From NCBI RefSeq assembly GCF_036320965.1, contig NC_092257.1:21122913-21186912 (forward strand): 64,000 nucleotides of DNA, written 5' to 3'. A program made the translations under genes and the position numbers. Of the stretch, positions 12,656-22,699 are shown piece by piece (the stretch's first letter is position 1; each line of letters opens with the position of its first letter). Under the pieces are notes generated by a model, which made no database searches, was not told the DNA's origin, and saw only the letters and a list, made by a program, of their open reading frames with translations. The stretch comes from Panulirus ornatus (taxonomy: Eukaryota > Arthropoda > Malacostraca > Decapoda > Palinuridae).

Positions 12656-12754
12656 AAGGACAGGGCCTCGGACGCACCAAGCAATCCACTAACCCACCAA
12701 CCACCACAGACGCTCCCACGGAAACGACCAACTACCATAGTTACCCCTACAAAC

Positions 12755-12757
<3 letters not shown>

Positions 12758-12814
<57 letters not shown>

Positions 12815-12818
12815 CACA
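12758..12818. repeat. (AC)n microsatellite
   Basis: AC dinucleotides with one CGC interruption near the right end. Confidence 0.97.
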
Positions 12819-12959
12819 AACCACCGGAAACAACGACTCCTATAGATGTGATTAATCTTTGCCAAACAGGAACAAAAAAAATCCCCACAAAACGAAGTCA
12901 TTCACAAGGGAGCCACAGACTGAACACCTGACATTACGAATACAAGACTTTTATCATTC

Positions 12960-13215
12960 ACCACAGACACACAGACAGACATGTTGCCAGGCCCACACGC
13001 CTCACAGACACCAATGACCTCCACAGACAGACACGTTGCCAGGCCCACACTCCTCACAGACACCAGGAACCACCACAGACAGACACGTTCCCAGGCCCAC
13101 ACGCCTCACAGACACCAGAGATCACCACAGACAGACACGTTGCCAGGCCCACACGCCTCACAGACACCAATGACCTCCACAGACACACAGACGAGTTCCC
13201 AGGCCCAGATTCTCA
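12960..13215. repeat. ~52-bp minisatellite, ~5 copies
   Basis: Units contain CAGACACGTTGCCAGGCCCA and CGCCTCACAGACACCA, repeated at about 12975, 13027, 13080, 13132 and a decayed copy at 13185. Confidence 0.92.
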
Positions 13216-13282
13216 CAGGCACAACAACACATTACAGACACTGTGTGAATCTCACAGATGTTTTCATCTAAACACACACCTG

Positions 13283-13667
<385 letters not shown>

Positions 13668-13714
13668 GGTCCCTATGTTCATTGACGAGGACCAATAAGT
13701 CTAGATGCATGTGA

Positions 13715-13737
13715 GACTCATTATACGATAATGAGTC
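13715..13737. other. Perfect 10-bp inverted repeat with 3-nt loop
   Basis: GACTCATTAT (13715-13724) and ATAATGAGTC (13728-13737) flank ACG. The arms carry TGAGTC/GACTCA, an AP-1-like half motif. TAATTA and ATTAATCA follow at 13740-13766. The sequence is single-copy in this window. Confidence 0.7.
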
Positions 13738-14105
13738 GTCTAATTACGCTCGAGCCCTCATTAATCACCTCCAGCTGTGCTGGGGGGGGGGAGAGGGAGT
13801 GAGTGCAACATGCAGCAGACACGTCCCCGCTGGAGCACGTTCGGACCATCCACCCCCCTTCCCCCCCACCCTCAGACAGGGACGGTGGTCTTCATGTCCG
13901 GCGAGGCGAGGGGTGGCGGACCCTTTGGACGGGCCATTATTACCCGAGGCCCGTCCCTCTACATCGCTATGATTAAATTTCCCTCCACCTGTCCACTTCC
14001 ACATATTTCAGCTACGGACCACGAGAAACACAGCCCCCACCCGTTCCCCCTCACATCCACAAATTATCAGAGACCTTCCGCCATCATATCTGCATGAGGA
14101 CTTTT
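13738..14105. other. Unique sequence
   Basis: Balanced-composition sequence without a repeat. Frames of 79-106 codons on both strands show no domain I recognise. Confidence 0.35.
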
Positions 14106-14756
14106 TGTGTCCCTCCCTCCTCTCCCTTACCCACTTTCCCTCCCTTCCTCCCTCACCCTTCCTCATCCTCATATCCCTTCCCTCCCCCCTCCCTCCTCTC
14201 CCTTACCCACTTTCCCTCCCTTCCTCCCTCACCCTTCCTCATCCTCATATCCCTTCCCTCCCCCCTCCCTCTATCATCCTCATGTCCTCCTCCTCATCCT
14301 CATATCCCTTCCCTCCCCCCTCCCTCCCTCTATCATCCTCATGTCCTCCTCCTCCTCCTCCTCATCCTTCCTCATCCTCATATCCCTTCCCTCCCCCCTC
14401 CCTCTATCACCCTCATATCCTCCTCCTCCTCCTCTTCATCCCTCCTCATCCTCATATCCCTCCTCCCCCTCCCCCCTCTATCATCCTCATGTCCTCCTCC
14501 TCCTCCTCATCCTTCCTCATCCTCATATCCCTCCTCCCACCTCCCTCTATCATCCTCATGTCCTCCTCCTCCTCCTCCTCATCCTTCCTCATCCTCATAT
14601 CCCTCCCTCCTCCCTCCCTCTATCATCCTCATGTCCTCCTCCTCCTTCCTCATCCTCATATCCCTTCCCTCCCCCCCCATCTCTATCATCCTCATGTCCT
14701 CCTCCTCCTCCTCCTCCTCCTCCTCCTCCTCCTCCTCCTCCCTTCCCCAAGAAACA
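14106..14756. repeat. Pyrimidine-only minisatellite region (CCT-rich)
   Basis: Repeated words CATCCTCATATCCC, CCCTCCCTCTATCATC and (TCC)n alternate at irregular spacing of ~50-75 bp. It ends in a pure TCC tract near 14697-14745. All three plus-strand frames stay open because the strand has almost no A or G, not because it is coding. Confidence 0.93.
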
Positions 14757-14965
14757 GTCCGCCATTAAGAGAGCGAGCCATGTCATATATCTTCCCCCCT
14801 GGACCTGCAAGATAATTTATAAGTCATAAATGTATGTGTGAGGAGGTGTCATTTGTGGGGGGAAGGGGGTGGGGGTGTGGTGGAGGCTGTTGGAGGGTCA
14901 ACAGGCAGGCTCGGGGGGCGTGGGGGGGTGGAGGGTGTGGGGTCTAGCAGGCACGAGGTCGAGGT

Positions 14966-14966
<1 letters not shown>
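14757..14966. other. G-rich spacer
   Basis: GGGGG-rich DNA at about 14857-14945 next to the GA array. Confidence 0.5.
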
Positions 14967-15007
<41 letters not shown>

Positions 15008-15087
15008 GAGAGAGAGAAATAGAGAGCAGAGAGAGAGAAATAGAGAGCAGAGAGAGAAATAAAGAGCAGAGAGAGCAGAGAGAGAGA

Positions 15088-15148
<61 letters not shown>

Positions 15149-15221
15149 AGAGAGAGAGAGCAGAGAGAGCAGAGAGAGAGAAACAGAGAGCAGAGAGAGA
15201 AATAGAGAGCAGAGAGAGAGA

Positions 15222-15293
<72 letters not shown>
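14967..15293. repeat. (GA)n array with periodic GAGCAGAG and GAAATAGAG variants
   Basis: GA dinucleotides are punctuated by GAGCAGAGAG and GAAATAGAGAG blocks that recur in two clusters (15003-15095 and 15145-15225), separated and followed by pure GA. Confidence 0.95.
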
Positions 15294-15294
<1 letters not shown>

Positions 15295-15570
15295 CTGGCC
15301 TCCACAGCTGCCCGGCCCTCTGCCCTCGGGATTTACATATTGGAGTGTCTCCTGGCATTATCATTCCTGAACCTGGGCAAGTGGAGGGCGTCGTCAGTCC
15401 CTCCAGGGAGGGCTGGGGTTGGTGCTGGCCAGGAGGGAGGAGGGGAGGGGAGGGGAGAATGTGGAACGTCTGATACACACACACACACACACACACACAC
15501 AAGCAAGGGGTAAGACAACGGTGATGGGTGATCACGGAGAGTGAAGGAGGGATAAACGTACAGTGGTGAT
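15294..15570. other. Unique spacer with a short (AC)n tract
   Basis: Mixed sequence. An AC tract lies at about 15475-15501. No gene was seen. Confidence 0.4.
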
Positions 15571-16195
15571 GGGTGGTGATGGGGAGAGGAAAGGGGGGGG
15601 GAAGAGTTACAGGTTGGGGAAAGTTACATACAGTGGAGGGTTACAGGCTAGGGGAAGGGTTACAGGCAGGGAATAGGTTACGAACAGTAATGGTTACATA
15701 CACTACAGGGTTACAGACAGAGAAAGGGTTACAGGGAGGGAAGAGGTTACAGAGAGACAGAGGGTTACAGTGAGAGAGAAAGGGTTACAGGCAGAGAAGG
15801 GGTTACAGAGAGATAAGAGGGTTACAGTGAGAGAGAAAGGGTTACAGGCAGAGAAGGGGTTACAGAGAGACAGAGGGTTACAGTGAGAGAGAAAGGGTTA
15901 CAGGCAGAGAAGGGGTTACAGAGAGATAAGAGGGTTACAGTGAGAGAGAAAGGGTTACAGGCAGGGAAGAGGTTACATAGAGATAGAGGGTTACAGTGAG
16001 AGAGAGAAAGGGTTACAGGCAGGGAAGAGGTTACATAGAGATACAGGGTTACAGACAGAGAAAGGGTTACAGGCAGGGAAGAGGTTACAGAGAGACAGAG
16101 GGTTACAGTGAGAGAGAGAAAGGGTTACAGGCAGAGAAGGGGTTATAAACAGGTAAAGGGTTACAGTGAAATCGAGAGGAAGGGTTACTAGTAGA
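15571..16195. repeat. GGGTTACAG-based minisatellite
   Basis: The word GGGTTACAG recurs every ~19-30 bp in a higher-order unit of about 57 bp (GTGAGAGAGAAAGGG, then GCAGAGAAGGGG, then GAGAGACAGAG). The left edge near 15600-15720 is more diverged. Confidence 0.92.
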
Positions 16196-16205
16196 GAAGG
16201 GACAG

Positions 16206-16440
16206 AGGGGCCACGTGTGAGGGAAGGGGCGACACGTGGTCAGGAGGGAAGGGGCGACACGTGGTCAGGAGGGAAGGGGCGACAGGTGGTCAGGAGGGAA
16301 GGGGCGACACGTGGTCAGGAGGGAAGGGGCGACACGTGGTCAGGAGGGAAGGGGCGACACGTGGTCAGGAGGGAAGGGGCGACACGTGGTCAGGAGGGAA
16401 GGGGCGACACGTGGTCAGGAGGGAAGGGGCGACATGTGAT
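16206..16440. repeat. 25-bp minisatellite, ~9 copies
   Basis: Units with the core GACACGTGGTCAGGAGGGAA are nearly identical. One copy has CAGGTG instead of CACGTG, and the right edge is GACATGTGATTCAGG. Confidence 0.96.
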
Positions 16441-16479
16441 TCAGGGATGAGTGAGTGATGGGCAGTCACGGGAGGGAGA

Positions 16480-17005
16480 CACTGGATGAAGATGGGGCCG
16501 GGAGGGCTGGTAGGGCTAGGAGGACTGATGGGGTTGGGAGGGCTGGTGGGGCTAGGAGAGCTGGTGGGGTTGGGAGGGCTGGTGGGGGCTGGGAGGGTTT
16601 GTGGTGGGCCGGTGGGGCCGGGAGGGCTGTTGGGGCTGGTGGGGCTGGTGGGGCTGGGAGGGCTGGTGGGGTCTGAGAGGGCTGGTGGGGGCTGAGAGGG
16701 TTTGTGAGGGGCCGGGAGAGCTGGTGGGCTGGGAGGTCTGACGGGGCTGGGAGGTATGACGGGGCTGAAAGGGTTAGTGGGGGATGGCGGGTCTGGGAGA
16801 GCTGGTGGGTGGGGGGCTGGCAGGGTTGAGAGGGTTAATGGGGGGCTGGTGGTGAGGGTAGAGAGGCTCAGCGGAGGCTGTGAGGGCGGGTGGGCTGGTG
16901 TGGGGGGGGGGGGGGTTGGAAGTGCTACAGGGGCTGGGAGAGCTGGTGGGGGCTGGTGGAGGGGCGCGGGGGTTGGGAAGGCTTGGGGGTGAGGGGGCTC
17001 AGACA
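16480..17005. repeat. G-rich GCTGGTGGGGCTGGGAGG degenerate repeat
   Basis: About 525 bp of short ~15-30-bp units built from GCTGGTGGGG and GGGAGG. It has many GGG/GGGG runs spaced by a few bases, giving strong G-quadruplex potential on the plus strand, and a G-run near 16902-16914. Confidence 0.88.
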
Positions 17006-17336
17006 GGGCCCGGGGGAGAGTGACTGAGGAAGAGATAAACTAGATGAAGGTACGGTAGAGATGGAGGTGGTGGTGGAGGAGGAGGAGGAGGTTAGGTTAG
17101 AGGAAGAAGAAACGTGATGGAGTGGTCACTGAGGGAGAGGAAGAGGGGGGGGGTGAGGGAGGAGGAGGAGACAACAGGAAGGAAGACAAGACGGCAGGAA
17201 GGAGGGATGAAGAAACAAAGACGGGGAGAAGGGGGCAAGAGAGACGGGAGCCAGGGATGGGGGAGGAGGAGGTTTACTTCTAAACATATCAGAGAAAGTG
17301 GAATGAAGTTAAACCAAATCACCAGCGAACCACATG
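17006..17336. other. Purine-rich spacer
   Basis: GGA and GAAG-rich sequence, with GGTTAGGTTAGAGG at 17089-17102. It leads into the Penelope-like fragment; I see no coding signature. Confidence 0.45.
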
Positions 17337-17486
17337 GCGTCCTAGCTACGTCTCTTCGTTGTATATCAACTGACTGTTATATTTCTCTCTCTTGTGTCTC
17401 TCCTGATGATGTGATTATTACAGGAAAGTGCACTTGGGAACTTATCGTGTTTCACTTTCCTCGTGGACTCAGTGGAATATTTATAT
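17337..17486 (+). mobile_element. Penelope-like element 3' end fragment
   Basis: Matches the 3' region of the element at 53202-54250: GGCGTCCTAGCTACGTCTCT, then GTATATCAACTGACTG, CCTGATGATGTGATTATTAC and GTGCACTTGGGAACTTATCG. The terminal GATCCTTTCCAAT part is missing. It is replaced directly by LINE 3'-tail sequence at 17487. Confidence 0.8.
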
Positions 17487-17518
17487 ATACTTATTATACT
17501 TCATCGCTGTCTTCCGCG

Positions 17519-17520
<2 letters not shown>
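17487..17520 (-). mobile_element. Truncated LINE 3'-tail fragment
   Basis: TTATACTTCATCGCTGTC followed by TTCCGCGT corresponds to the last ~30 bp of LINE copy A with a few changes, cut off where the AT tract begins. Confidence 0.65.

Positions 17521-17567
<47 letters not shown>
17521..17567. repeat. (AT)n microsatellite at the LINE copy A 3' end
   Basis: AT dinucleotides immediately following the A-rich tail of the minus-strand LINE. Confidence 0.96.
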
Positions 17568-17568
<1 letters not shown>

Positions 17569-17770
17569 TTTTTTTTTTATTATACTTTGTCGCTGTCTCC
17601 CGCGTTTGCGAGGTAGCGCAAGGAAACAGACGAAAGAAATGGCCCAACCCCCCCCACACACATGTACATACCATACATACGTCCACACACGCAAATATAC
17701 ATACCTACACAGCTTTCCATGGTTTACCCCAGACGCTTCACATGCCTTGATTCAATCCACTGACAGCACG

Positions 17771-19474
17771 TCAACCCCGGTATACCACATCGCTCCAATT
17801 CACTCTATTCCTTGCCCTCCTTTCACCCTCCTGCATGTTCAGGCCCCGATCACACAAAATCTTTTTCACTCCATCTTTCCACCTCCAATTTGGTCTCCCT
17901 CTTCTCCTCGTTCCCTCCACCTCCGACACATATATCCTTTTGGTCAATCTTTCCTCACTCATTCTCTCCATGTGCCCAAACCACTTCAAAACACCCTCTT
18001 CTGCTCTCTCAACCACGCTCTTTTTATTTCCACACATCTCTCTTACCCTTACGTTACTCACTCGATCAAACCACCTCACACCACACATTGTCCTCAAACA
18101 TCTCATTTCCAGCACATCCATCCTCCTGCGCACAACTCTATCCATAACCCACGCCTCGCAACCATACAACGTTGTTGGAACCACTATTCCTTCAAACATA
18201 CCCATTTTTGCTTTCCGAGATAATGTTCTCGACTTCCACACATTCTTCAAGGCCCCCAGAATTTTCGCCCCCTCCCCCACCCTATGATCCACTTCCGCTT
18301 CCATGGTTCCATCCGCTGCCAGATCCACTCCCAGATATCTAAAACACTTCACTTCCTCCAGTTTTTCTCCATTCAAACTCACCTCCCAATTGACTTGACC
18401 CTCAACCCTACTGTACCTAATAACCTTGCTCTTATTCACATTTACTCTTAACTTTCTTCTTCCACACACTTTACCAAACTCAGTCACCAGCTTCTGCAGT
18501 TTCTCACATGAATCAGCCACCAGCGCTGTATCATCAGCGAACAACAACTGACTCACTTCCCAAGCTCTCTCATCCTCAACAGACTTCATACTTGCCCCTC
18601 TTTCCAAAACTCTTGCATTTACCTCCCTAACAACCCCATCCATAAACAAATCAAACAACCATGGAGACATCACACACCCCTGCCGCAAACCTACATTCAC
18701 TGAGAACCAATCACTTTCCTCTCTTCCTACACGTACACATGCCTTACATCCTCGATAGAAACTTTTCACTGCTTCTAACAACTTTCCTCCCACACCATAT
18801 ATTCTTAATACCTTCCACAGAGCATCTCTATCAACTCTATCATATGCCTTCTCCAGATCCATAAATGCTACATACAAATCCATTTGCTTTTCTAAGTATT
18901 TCTCACGTACATTCTTCAAAGCAAACACCTGATCCACACATCCTCTACCACTTCTGAAACCACACTGCTCTTCCCCAATCTGATGCTCTGTACATGCCTT
19001 CACCCTCTCAATCAATACCCTCCCATATAATTTACCAGGAATACTCAACAAACTTATACCTCTGTAATTTGAGCACTCACTCTTATCCCCTTTGCCTTTG
19101 TACAATGGCACTATGCACGCATTCCGCCAATCCTCAGGCACCTCACCATGAGTCATACATACATTAAATAACCTTACCAACCAGTCAACAATACAGTCAC
19201 CCCCTTTTTTAATAAATTCCACTGCAATACCATCCAAACCTGCTGCCTTGCCGGCTTTCATCTTCCGCAAAGCTTTCACTACCTCTTCTCTGTTTACCAA
19301 ATCATTTTCCCTAACCCTCTCACTTTGCACACCACCTCGACCAAAACACCCTATATCTGCCACTCTATCATCAAACACATTCAACAAACCTTCAAAATAC
19401 TCACTCCATCTCCTTCTCACATCACCACTACTTGTTATCACCTCCCCATTTGCGCCCTTCACTGAAGTTCCCAT
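17771..19474 (-). CDS. LINE copy A reverse transcriptase half (567 codons)
   Basis: RT domain continuing in the same frame after the single stop. From the first Met: KAGKAAGLDGI at 73-83, YRGISLLS at 137-144, FRSGRG at 173-178, FMDLEKAYD at 204-212 (first catalytic Asp), GLRQGCVMSP at 262-271, and FADD at 312-315 (the catalytic pair). The C-terminal part includes YGCEAW, GHMERMSEERL and GRPNWRWKDGV and ends at VVYRG. No internal stop or frameshift is seen over 567 codons, so selection has been relaxed only recently. The apparent start Met is only the first Met after the stop; translation would naturally begin in the endonuclease half. Confidence 0.9.
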   Translation of the reverse strand: MGTSVKGANGEVITSSGDVRRRWSEYFEGLLNVFDDRVADIGCFGRGGVQSERVRENDLVNREEVVKALRKMKAGKAAGLDGIAVEFIKKGGDCIVDWLVRLFNVCMTHGEVPEDWRNACIVPLYKGKGDKSECSNYRGISLLSIPGKLYGRVLIERVKACTEHQIGEEQCGFRSGRGCVDQVFALKNVREKYLEKQMDLYVAFMDLEKAYDRVDRDALWKVLRIYGVGGKLLEAVKSFYRGCKACVRVGREESDWFSVNVGLRQGCVMSPWLFDLFMDGVVREVNARVLERGASMKSVEDERAWEVSQLLFADDTALVADSCEKLQKLVTEFGKVCGRRKLRVNVNKSKVIRYSRVEGQVNWEVSLNGEKLEEVKCFRYLGVDLAADGTMEAEVDHRVGEGAKILGALKNVWKSRTLSRKAKMGMFEGIVVPTTLYGCEAWVMDRVVRRRMDVLEMRCLRTMCGVRWFDRVSNVRVREMCGNKKSVVERAEEGVLKWFGHMERMSEERLTKRIYVSEVEGTRRRGRPNWRWKDGVKKILCDRGLNMQEGERRARNRVNWSDVVYRG

Positions 19475-19477
19475 TTG

Positions 19478-20650
19478 CTACCTTGTCTTACGCACCTTAT
19501 TTACCTCCTTCCAGAACATCTTTTTATTCTCCCTAAAATTTAATGATACTCTCTCACCCCAACTCTCATTTGCCCTTTTTTTCACCTCTTGCACCTTTCT
19601 CTTGACCTCCTGTCTCTTTCTTTTATACATCTCCCACTCAATTGCATTTTTTCCCTGCAAAAATCGTCCAAATGCCTCTCTCTTCTCTTTCACTAATACT
19701 CTTACTTCTTCATCCCACCACTCACTACCCTTTCTAATCAACCCACCTCCCACTCTTCTCATGCCACAAGCATCTTTTGCGCAATCCATCACTGATTCCC
19801 TAAATACATCCCATTCCTCCCCCACTCCCCTTACTTCCATTGTTAACACCTTTTTCCATTCTGTACTCAGTCTCTCCTGGTACTTCCTCACACAGGTCTC
19901 CTTCCCAAGCTCACTTACTCTCACCACCCTCTTCACCCCAACATTCACTCTTCTTTTCTGAAAACCCATACAAATCTTCACCTTAGCCTCCACAAGATAA
20001 TGATCAGACATCCCTCCAGTTGCACCTCTCAGCACATTAACATCCAAAAGTCTCTCTTTCGCACGCCTGTCAATTAACACGTAATCCAATAACGCTCTCT
20101 GGCCATCTCTCCTACTTACATAAGTATACTTATGTATATCTCGCTTTTTAAACCAGGTATTCCCAATCATCAGTCCTTTTTCAGCACATAAATCTACAAG
20201 CTCTTCACCATTTCCATTTCCAACACTGAACACCCCATGTATACCAATTATTCCCTCAACTGCCACATTACTCACCTTTGCATTCAAATCACCCATCACT
20301 ATAACCCGGTCTCGTGCATCAAAACCACTAACACACTCATTCAGCTGCTCCCAAAACACTTGCCTCTCATGATCTTTCTTCTCATGCCCAGATGCATATG
20401 CACCAATAATCACCCACCTCTCTCCATCAACTTTCAGTTTTACCCATATTAATCGAGAATTTACTTTCTTACATTCTATCACATACTCCCACAACTCCTG
20501 TTTCAGGAGTATTGCTGCTCCTTCCCTTGCTCTTGTCCTCTCACTAACCCCTGACTTTACTCCCCAGACATTCCCAAACCACTCTTCCCCTTTACCCTTG
20601 AGCTTCGTTTCACTCAGAGCCAAAACATCCAGGTTCCTTTCCTCAAACAT
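19478..20650 (-). CDS. LINE copy A endonuclease half (390 codons to stop)
   Basis: Encodes the AP-endonuclease-like domain that would nick target DNA to prime reverse transcription. Counting from the Met at 20650: SETK at residues 13-16 (metal-binding Glu), GAYA near 83-86, GDLNAK at 120-125, DYVLID at 189-194 and SDH at 215-217 (catalytic His). These are the ordered motifs of the exonuclease/endonuclease/phosphatase fold. Residues ~226-390 form a basic linker toward the RT with KVRKTR just before the stop. The longer upstream frame to 20887 runs through AT and AC microsatellites and should not be included. The TAG stop falls where copy B has a Glu codon before QMGT, so it is a nonsense mutation and not a natural end. 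Confidence 0.88.
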   Translation of the reverse strand: MFEERNLDVLALSETKLKGKGEEWFGNVWGVKSGVSERTRAREGAAILLKQELWEYVIECKKVNSRLIWVKLKVDGERWVIIGAYASGHEKKDHERQVFWEQLNECVSGFDARDRVIVMGDLNAKVSNVAVEGIIGIHGVFSVGNGNGEELVDLCAEKGLMIGNTWFKKRDIHKYTYVSRRDGQRALLDYVLIDRRAKERLLDVNVLRGATGGMSDHYLVEAKVKICMGFQKRRVNVGVKRVVRVSELGKETCVRKYQERLSTEWKKVLTMEVRGVGEEWDVFRESVMDCAKDACGMRRVGGGLIRKGSEWWDEEVRVLVKEKREAFGRFLQGKNAIEWEMYKRKRQEVKRKVQEVKKRANESWGERVSLNFRENKKMFWKEVNKVRKTR

Positions 20651-20654
20651 ACTA

Positions 20655-20656
<2 letters not shown>

Positions 20657-20748
<92 letters not shown>
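20657..20748. repeat. (AT)n microsatellite at the LINE copy A 5' end
   Basis: About 92 bp of AT dinucleotides directly adjoining ACTACCT, the start of the minus-strand LINE. Confidence 0.97.
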
Positions 20749-20750
<2 letters not shown>

Positions 20751-20836
20751 GAAAGTAAAAAAAGGGAATATATATCCCAAGCGACTAACAAGCTCATCTT
20801 TAATGCAGGAGAGAGACAATATTTGAATGAATAATG

Positions 20837-20887
<51 letters not shown>

Positions 20888-20906
20888 ACACGCGCGCGCG
20901 CGCGCG
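20837..20906. repeat. (AC)n followed by (CG)8
   Basis: AC repeats pass into a pure (CG)8 run at 20891-20906. Alternating purine-pyrimidine sequence like this is prone to left-handed Z-DNA. Confidence 0.95.
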
Positions 20907-21012
20907 GAAAAGAGAAAGAAAACAAAAGATTAACCAATAAAAATAAGAGAGAGAGAGATGGTCATGAGCTAGCACAGGGGTTGATTTGCAAGACAAAGAA
21001 ACATTAATGTCA

Positions 21013-21028
21013 GGGCGCGCGCGCGCCC
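21013..21028. repeat. Perfect 16-bp G/C palindrome
   Basis: GGGCGCGCGCGCGCCC is fully self-complementary and lies ~110 bp from the (CG)8 run, at the edge of the 42-bp array. Confidence 0.9.
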
Positions 21029-21065
21029 CCGTCCACCATCATACCCTCCGTGGGCCAACGAGAAC

Positions 21066-21575
21066 ATAAACACCCACAATGATATGACACATATACCCGA
21101 GTATAACCCCAACACCCACAATAATATGACACATATACCCGAGTATAACCCCAACATCCACAATGATATGACACATATACCCGAGTATAACCCCAACATC
21201 CACAATGATATGACACATATACCCGAGTATAACCCCAACATCCACAATGATATGACACATATACCCGAGTATAACCCCAACACCCACAATGATATGACAC
21301 ATATACCCGAGTATAACCCCAACACCCACAATGATATGACACATATACCCGAGTATAACCCCAACACCCACAATGATATGACACATATACCCGAGTATAA
21401 CCCCAACACCCACAATGATATGACACATATACCCGAGTATAACCCCAACATCCACAATGATATGACACATATACCCGAGTATAACCCCAACACCCACAAT
21501 AATATGACACATATACCCGAGTATAACCCCAACACCCACAATAATATGACACATATACCCGAGTATAACCCAGCC
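21066..21575. repeat. 42-bp minisatellite, ~12 copies
   Basis: The unit core is ATGATATGACACATATACCC followed by GAGTATAACCCCAACA. Copies differ almost only at ATGATATG/ATAATATG and ACACCC/ACATCC. The 42-bp period gives open frames in three minus-strand and one plus-strand reading, including a hydrophobic VILGYMCHIIV repeat that looks membrane-like but is an artefact. Confidence 0.97.
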
Positions 21576-21857
21576 AGCTGCAGCAGCCCCCCTCCCTCCC
21601 TAACAGAAACACATGAACCAAAAGACAAAAATCCACAAAAAAAATATATTAGACAATTACTGAATAATATGACAAATTTTGACTTTGAGAGAAGAAAGTA
21701 GTACAAATGCGGGTCTTTTAATTATTATTCTCTTTTGGACTTGAATTTTGCTAGTGGTGATGTGAAGCATCTTTACAATTCGTTTTTGAATTATGTTTAT
21801 CCATTTTTTTTCAAGTCTATCGTATATCATTTACACCTTCCGTTCCGCCTTAGTAGA

Positions 21858-21859
<2 letters not shown>
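21576..21859. other. A/T-rich spacer
   Basis: Sequence between the 42-bp array and the AT tract of LINE copy B. No feature was recognised. Confidence 0.35.

Positions 21860-21938
<79 letters not shown>
21860..21938. repeat. (AT)n microsatellite at the LINE copy B 5' end
   Basis: About 79 bp of AT dinucleotides running into the plus-strand LINE. Confidence 0.97.
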
Positions 21939-21941
<3 letters not shown>

Positions 21942-21980
21942 GGATGTAACCAAGATGAGAAAAAATGAGAGATAGGTAGC

Positions 21981-22695
21981 ATGTTTGAGGAAAGGAACCT
22001 GGATGTTTCGGCTCTGAGTGAAACGAAGCTCAAGGGTAAAGGAGAAGAGTGGTTTGGGAATGTCTTGGGAGTAAAGTTAGGAGTTGGTGAGAGGACAAGA
22101 GCAAAGGAAGCAGTTGCACTACTCCTGAAGGAGGAGTTGTGGGAGTATGTGATGAGTGTAAGAAAGTAAACTCTAGATTGATATGGGTAAAACTGAAAGT
22201 GGATGGAGAGAGATGGGTGATTATTGGTGCATATGTACTTGGGCATGAGAAGAAAGATCATGAGAGGCAAGTGTTTTGGGATCAGCTGAATGAGTGTGTT
22301 AGCAGTTTTGATGCACGAGACCAGGTTATAGTGATGGGTGATTTGAATGCAAAGGTGAGTAATGTGGCAGTTGAGGGAATAATTGGTGTACATGGGGTGT
22401 TCAGTGTTGTAAATGGAAATGGTGAAGAGCTTGTAGATTTGTGTGCTGAAAAAGGATTGGTGACTGGGAATACCTGGTTTAGAAACAGAGATATACATAA
22501 GTATACGTATGTAAGTAGGAGAGATGGCCAGAAAGCGTTACTGGATTATGTGTTAATTGATAGGCGCGTGAAAGAGAGACTTTTGGATGTTAATGTGCTG
22601 ACAGGTGCAACTGGATGGATGTCTAATCATAATATTGTGGAGGCGAAGGTGAAGATTTGTAGAGGTCTTCAGAAAGGAGAAAGAATGTTGGGGTG
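21981..22695 (+). pseudogene. LINE copy B endonuclease remnant
   Basis: Starts with [16 protein letters not shown] as in copy A, so the catalytic Glu motif is kept. A frame change occurs around 22139-22165 (WEYVMSVRK versus CDECKKVNS). The second frame carries [17 protein letters not shown] and a changed SNH in place of SDH, which would remove a catalytic-site Asp. The frame ends at a TGA near 22694. The upstream codons read KK-stop-EIGSM, so there is no longer N-terminus. Confidence 0.85.
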
Positions 22696-22699
22696 AAGT

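Larger units (their letters stand above)
17568..20656 (-). mobile_element. LINE copy A, APE-type non-LTR retrotransposon (RTE-like)
   Basis: A ~3.1-kb minus-strand element with an AP-endonuclease region followed by a reverse transcriptase in one frame interrupted by a single stop. Its ~200-bp 3' UTR ends in CGCTACCTCGCAAACGCGGG and an A-rich tail. It lies exactly between two AT microsatellites. The endonuclease lacks the expected N-terminal strand before SETK, so the copy is probably truncated or uses an upstream start that is gone. The UTR style, the lack of an ORF1 and the RT blocks suggest an RTE-like clade, which I cannot confirm without a tree. This is the best-preserved element in the window. 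Confidence 0.9.

Noticed and set aside
21084..21706. Membrane-like protein with VILGYMCHIIV repeats
   Set aside because: It is the minus-strand translation of the 42-bp array; three frames of one strand are open at once.
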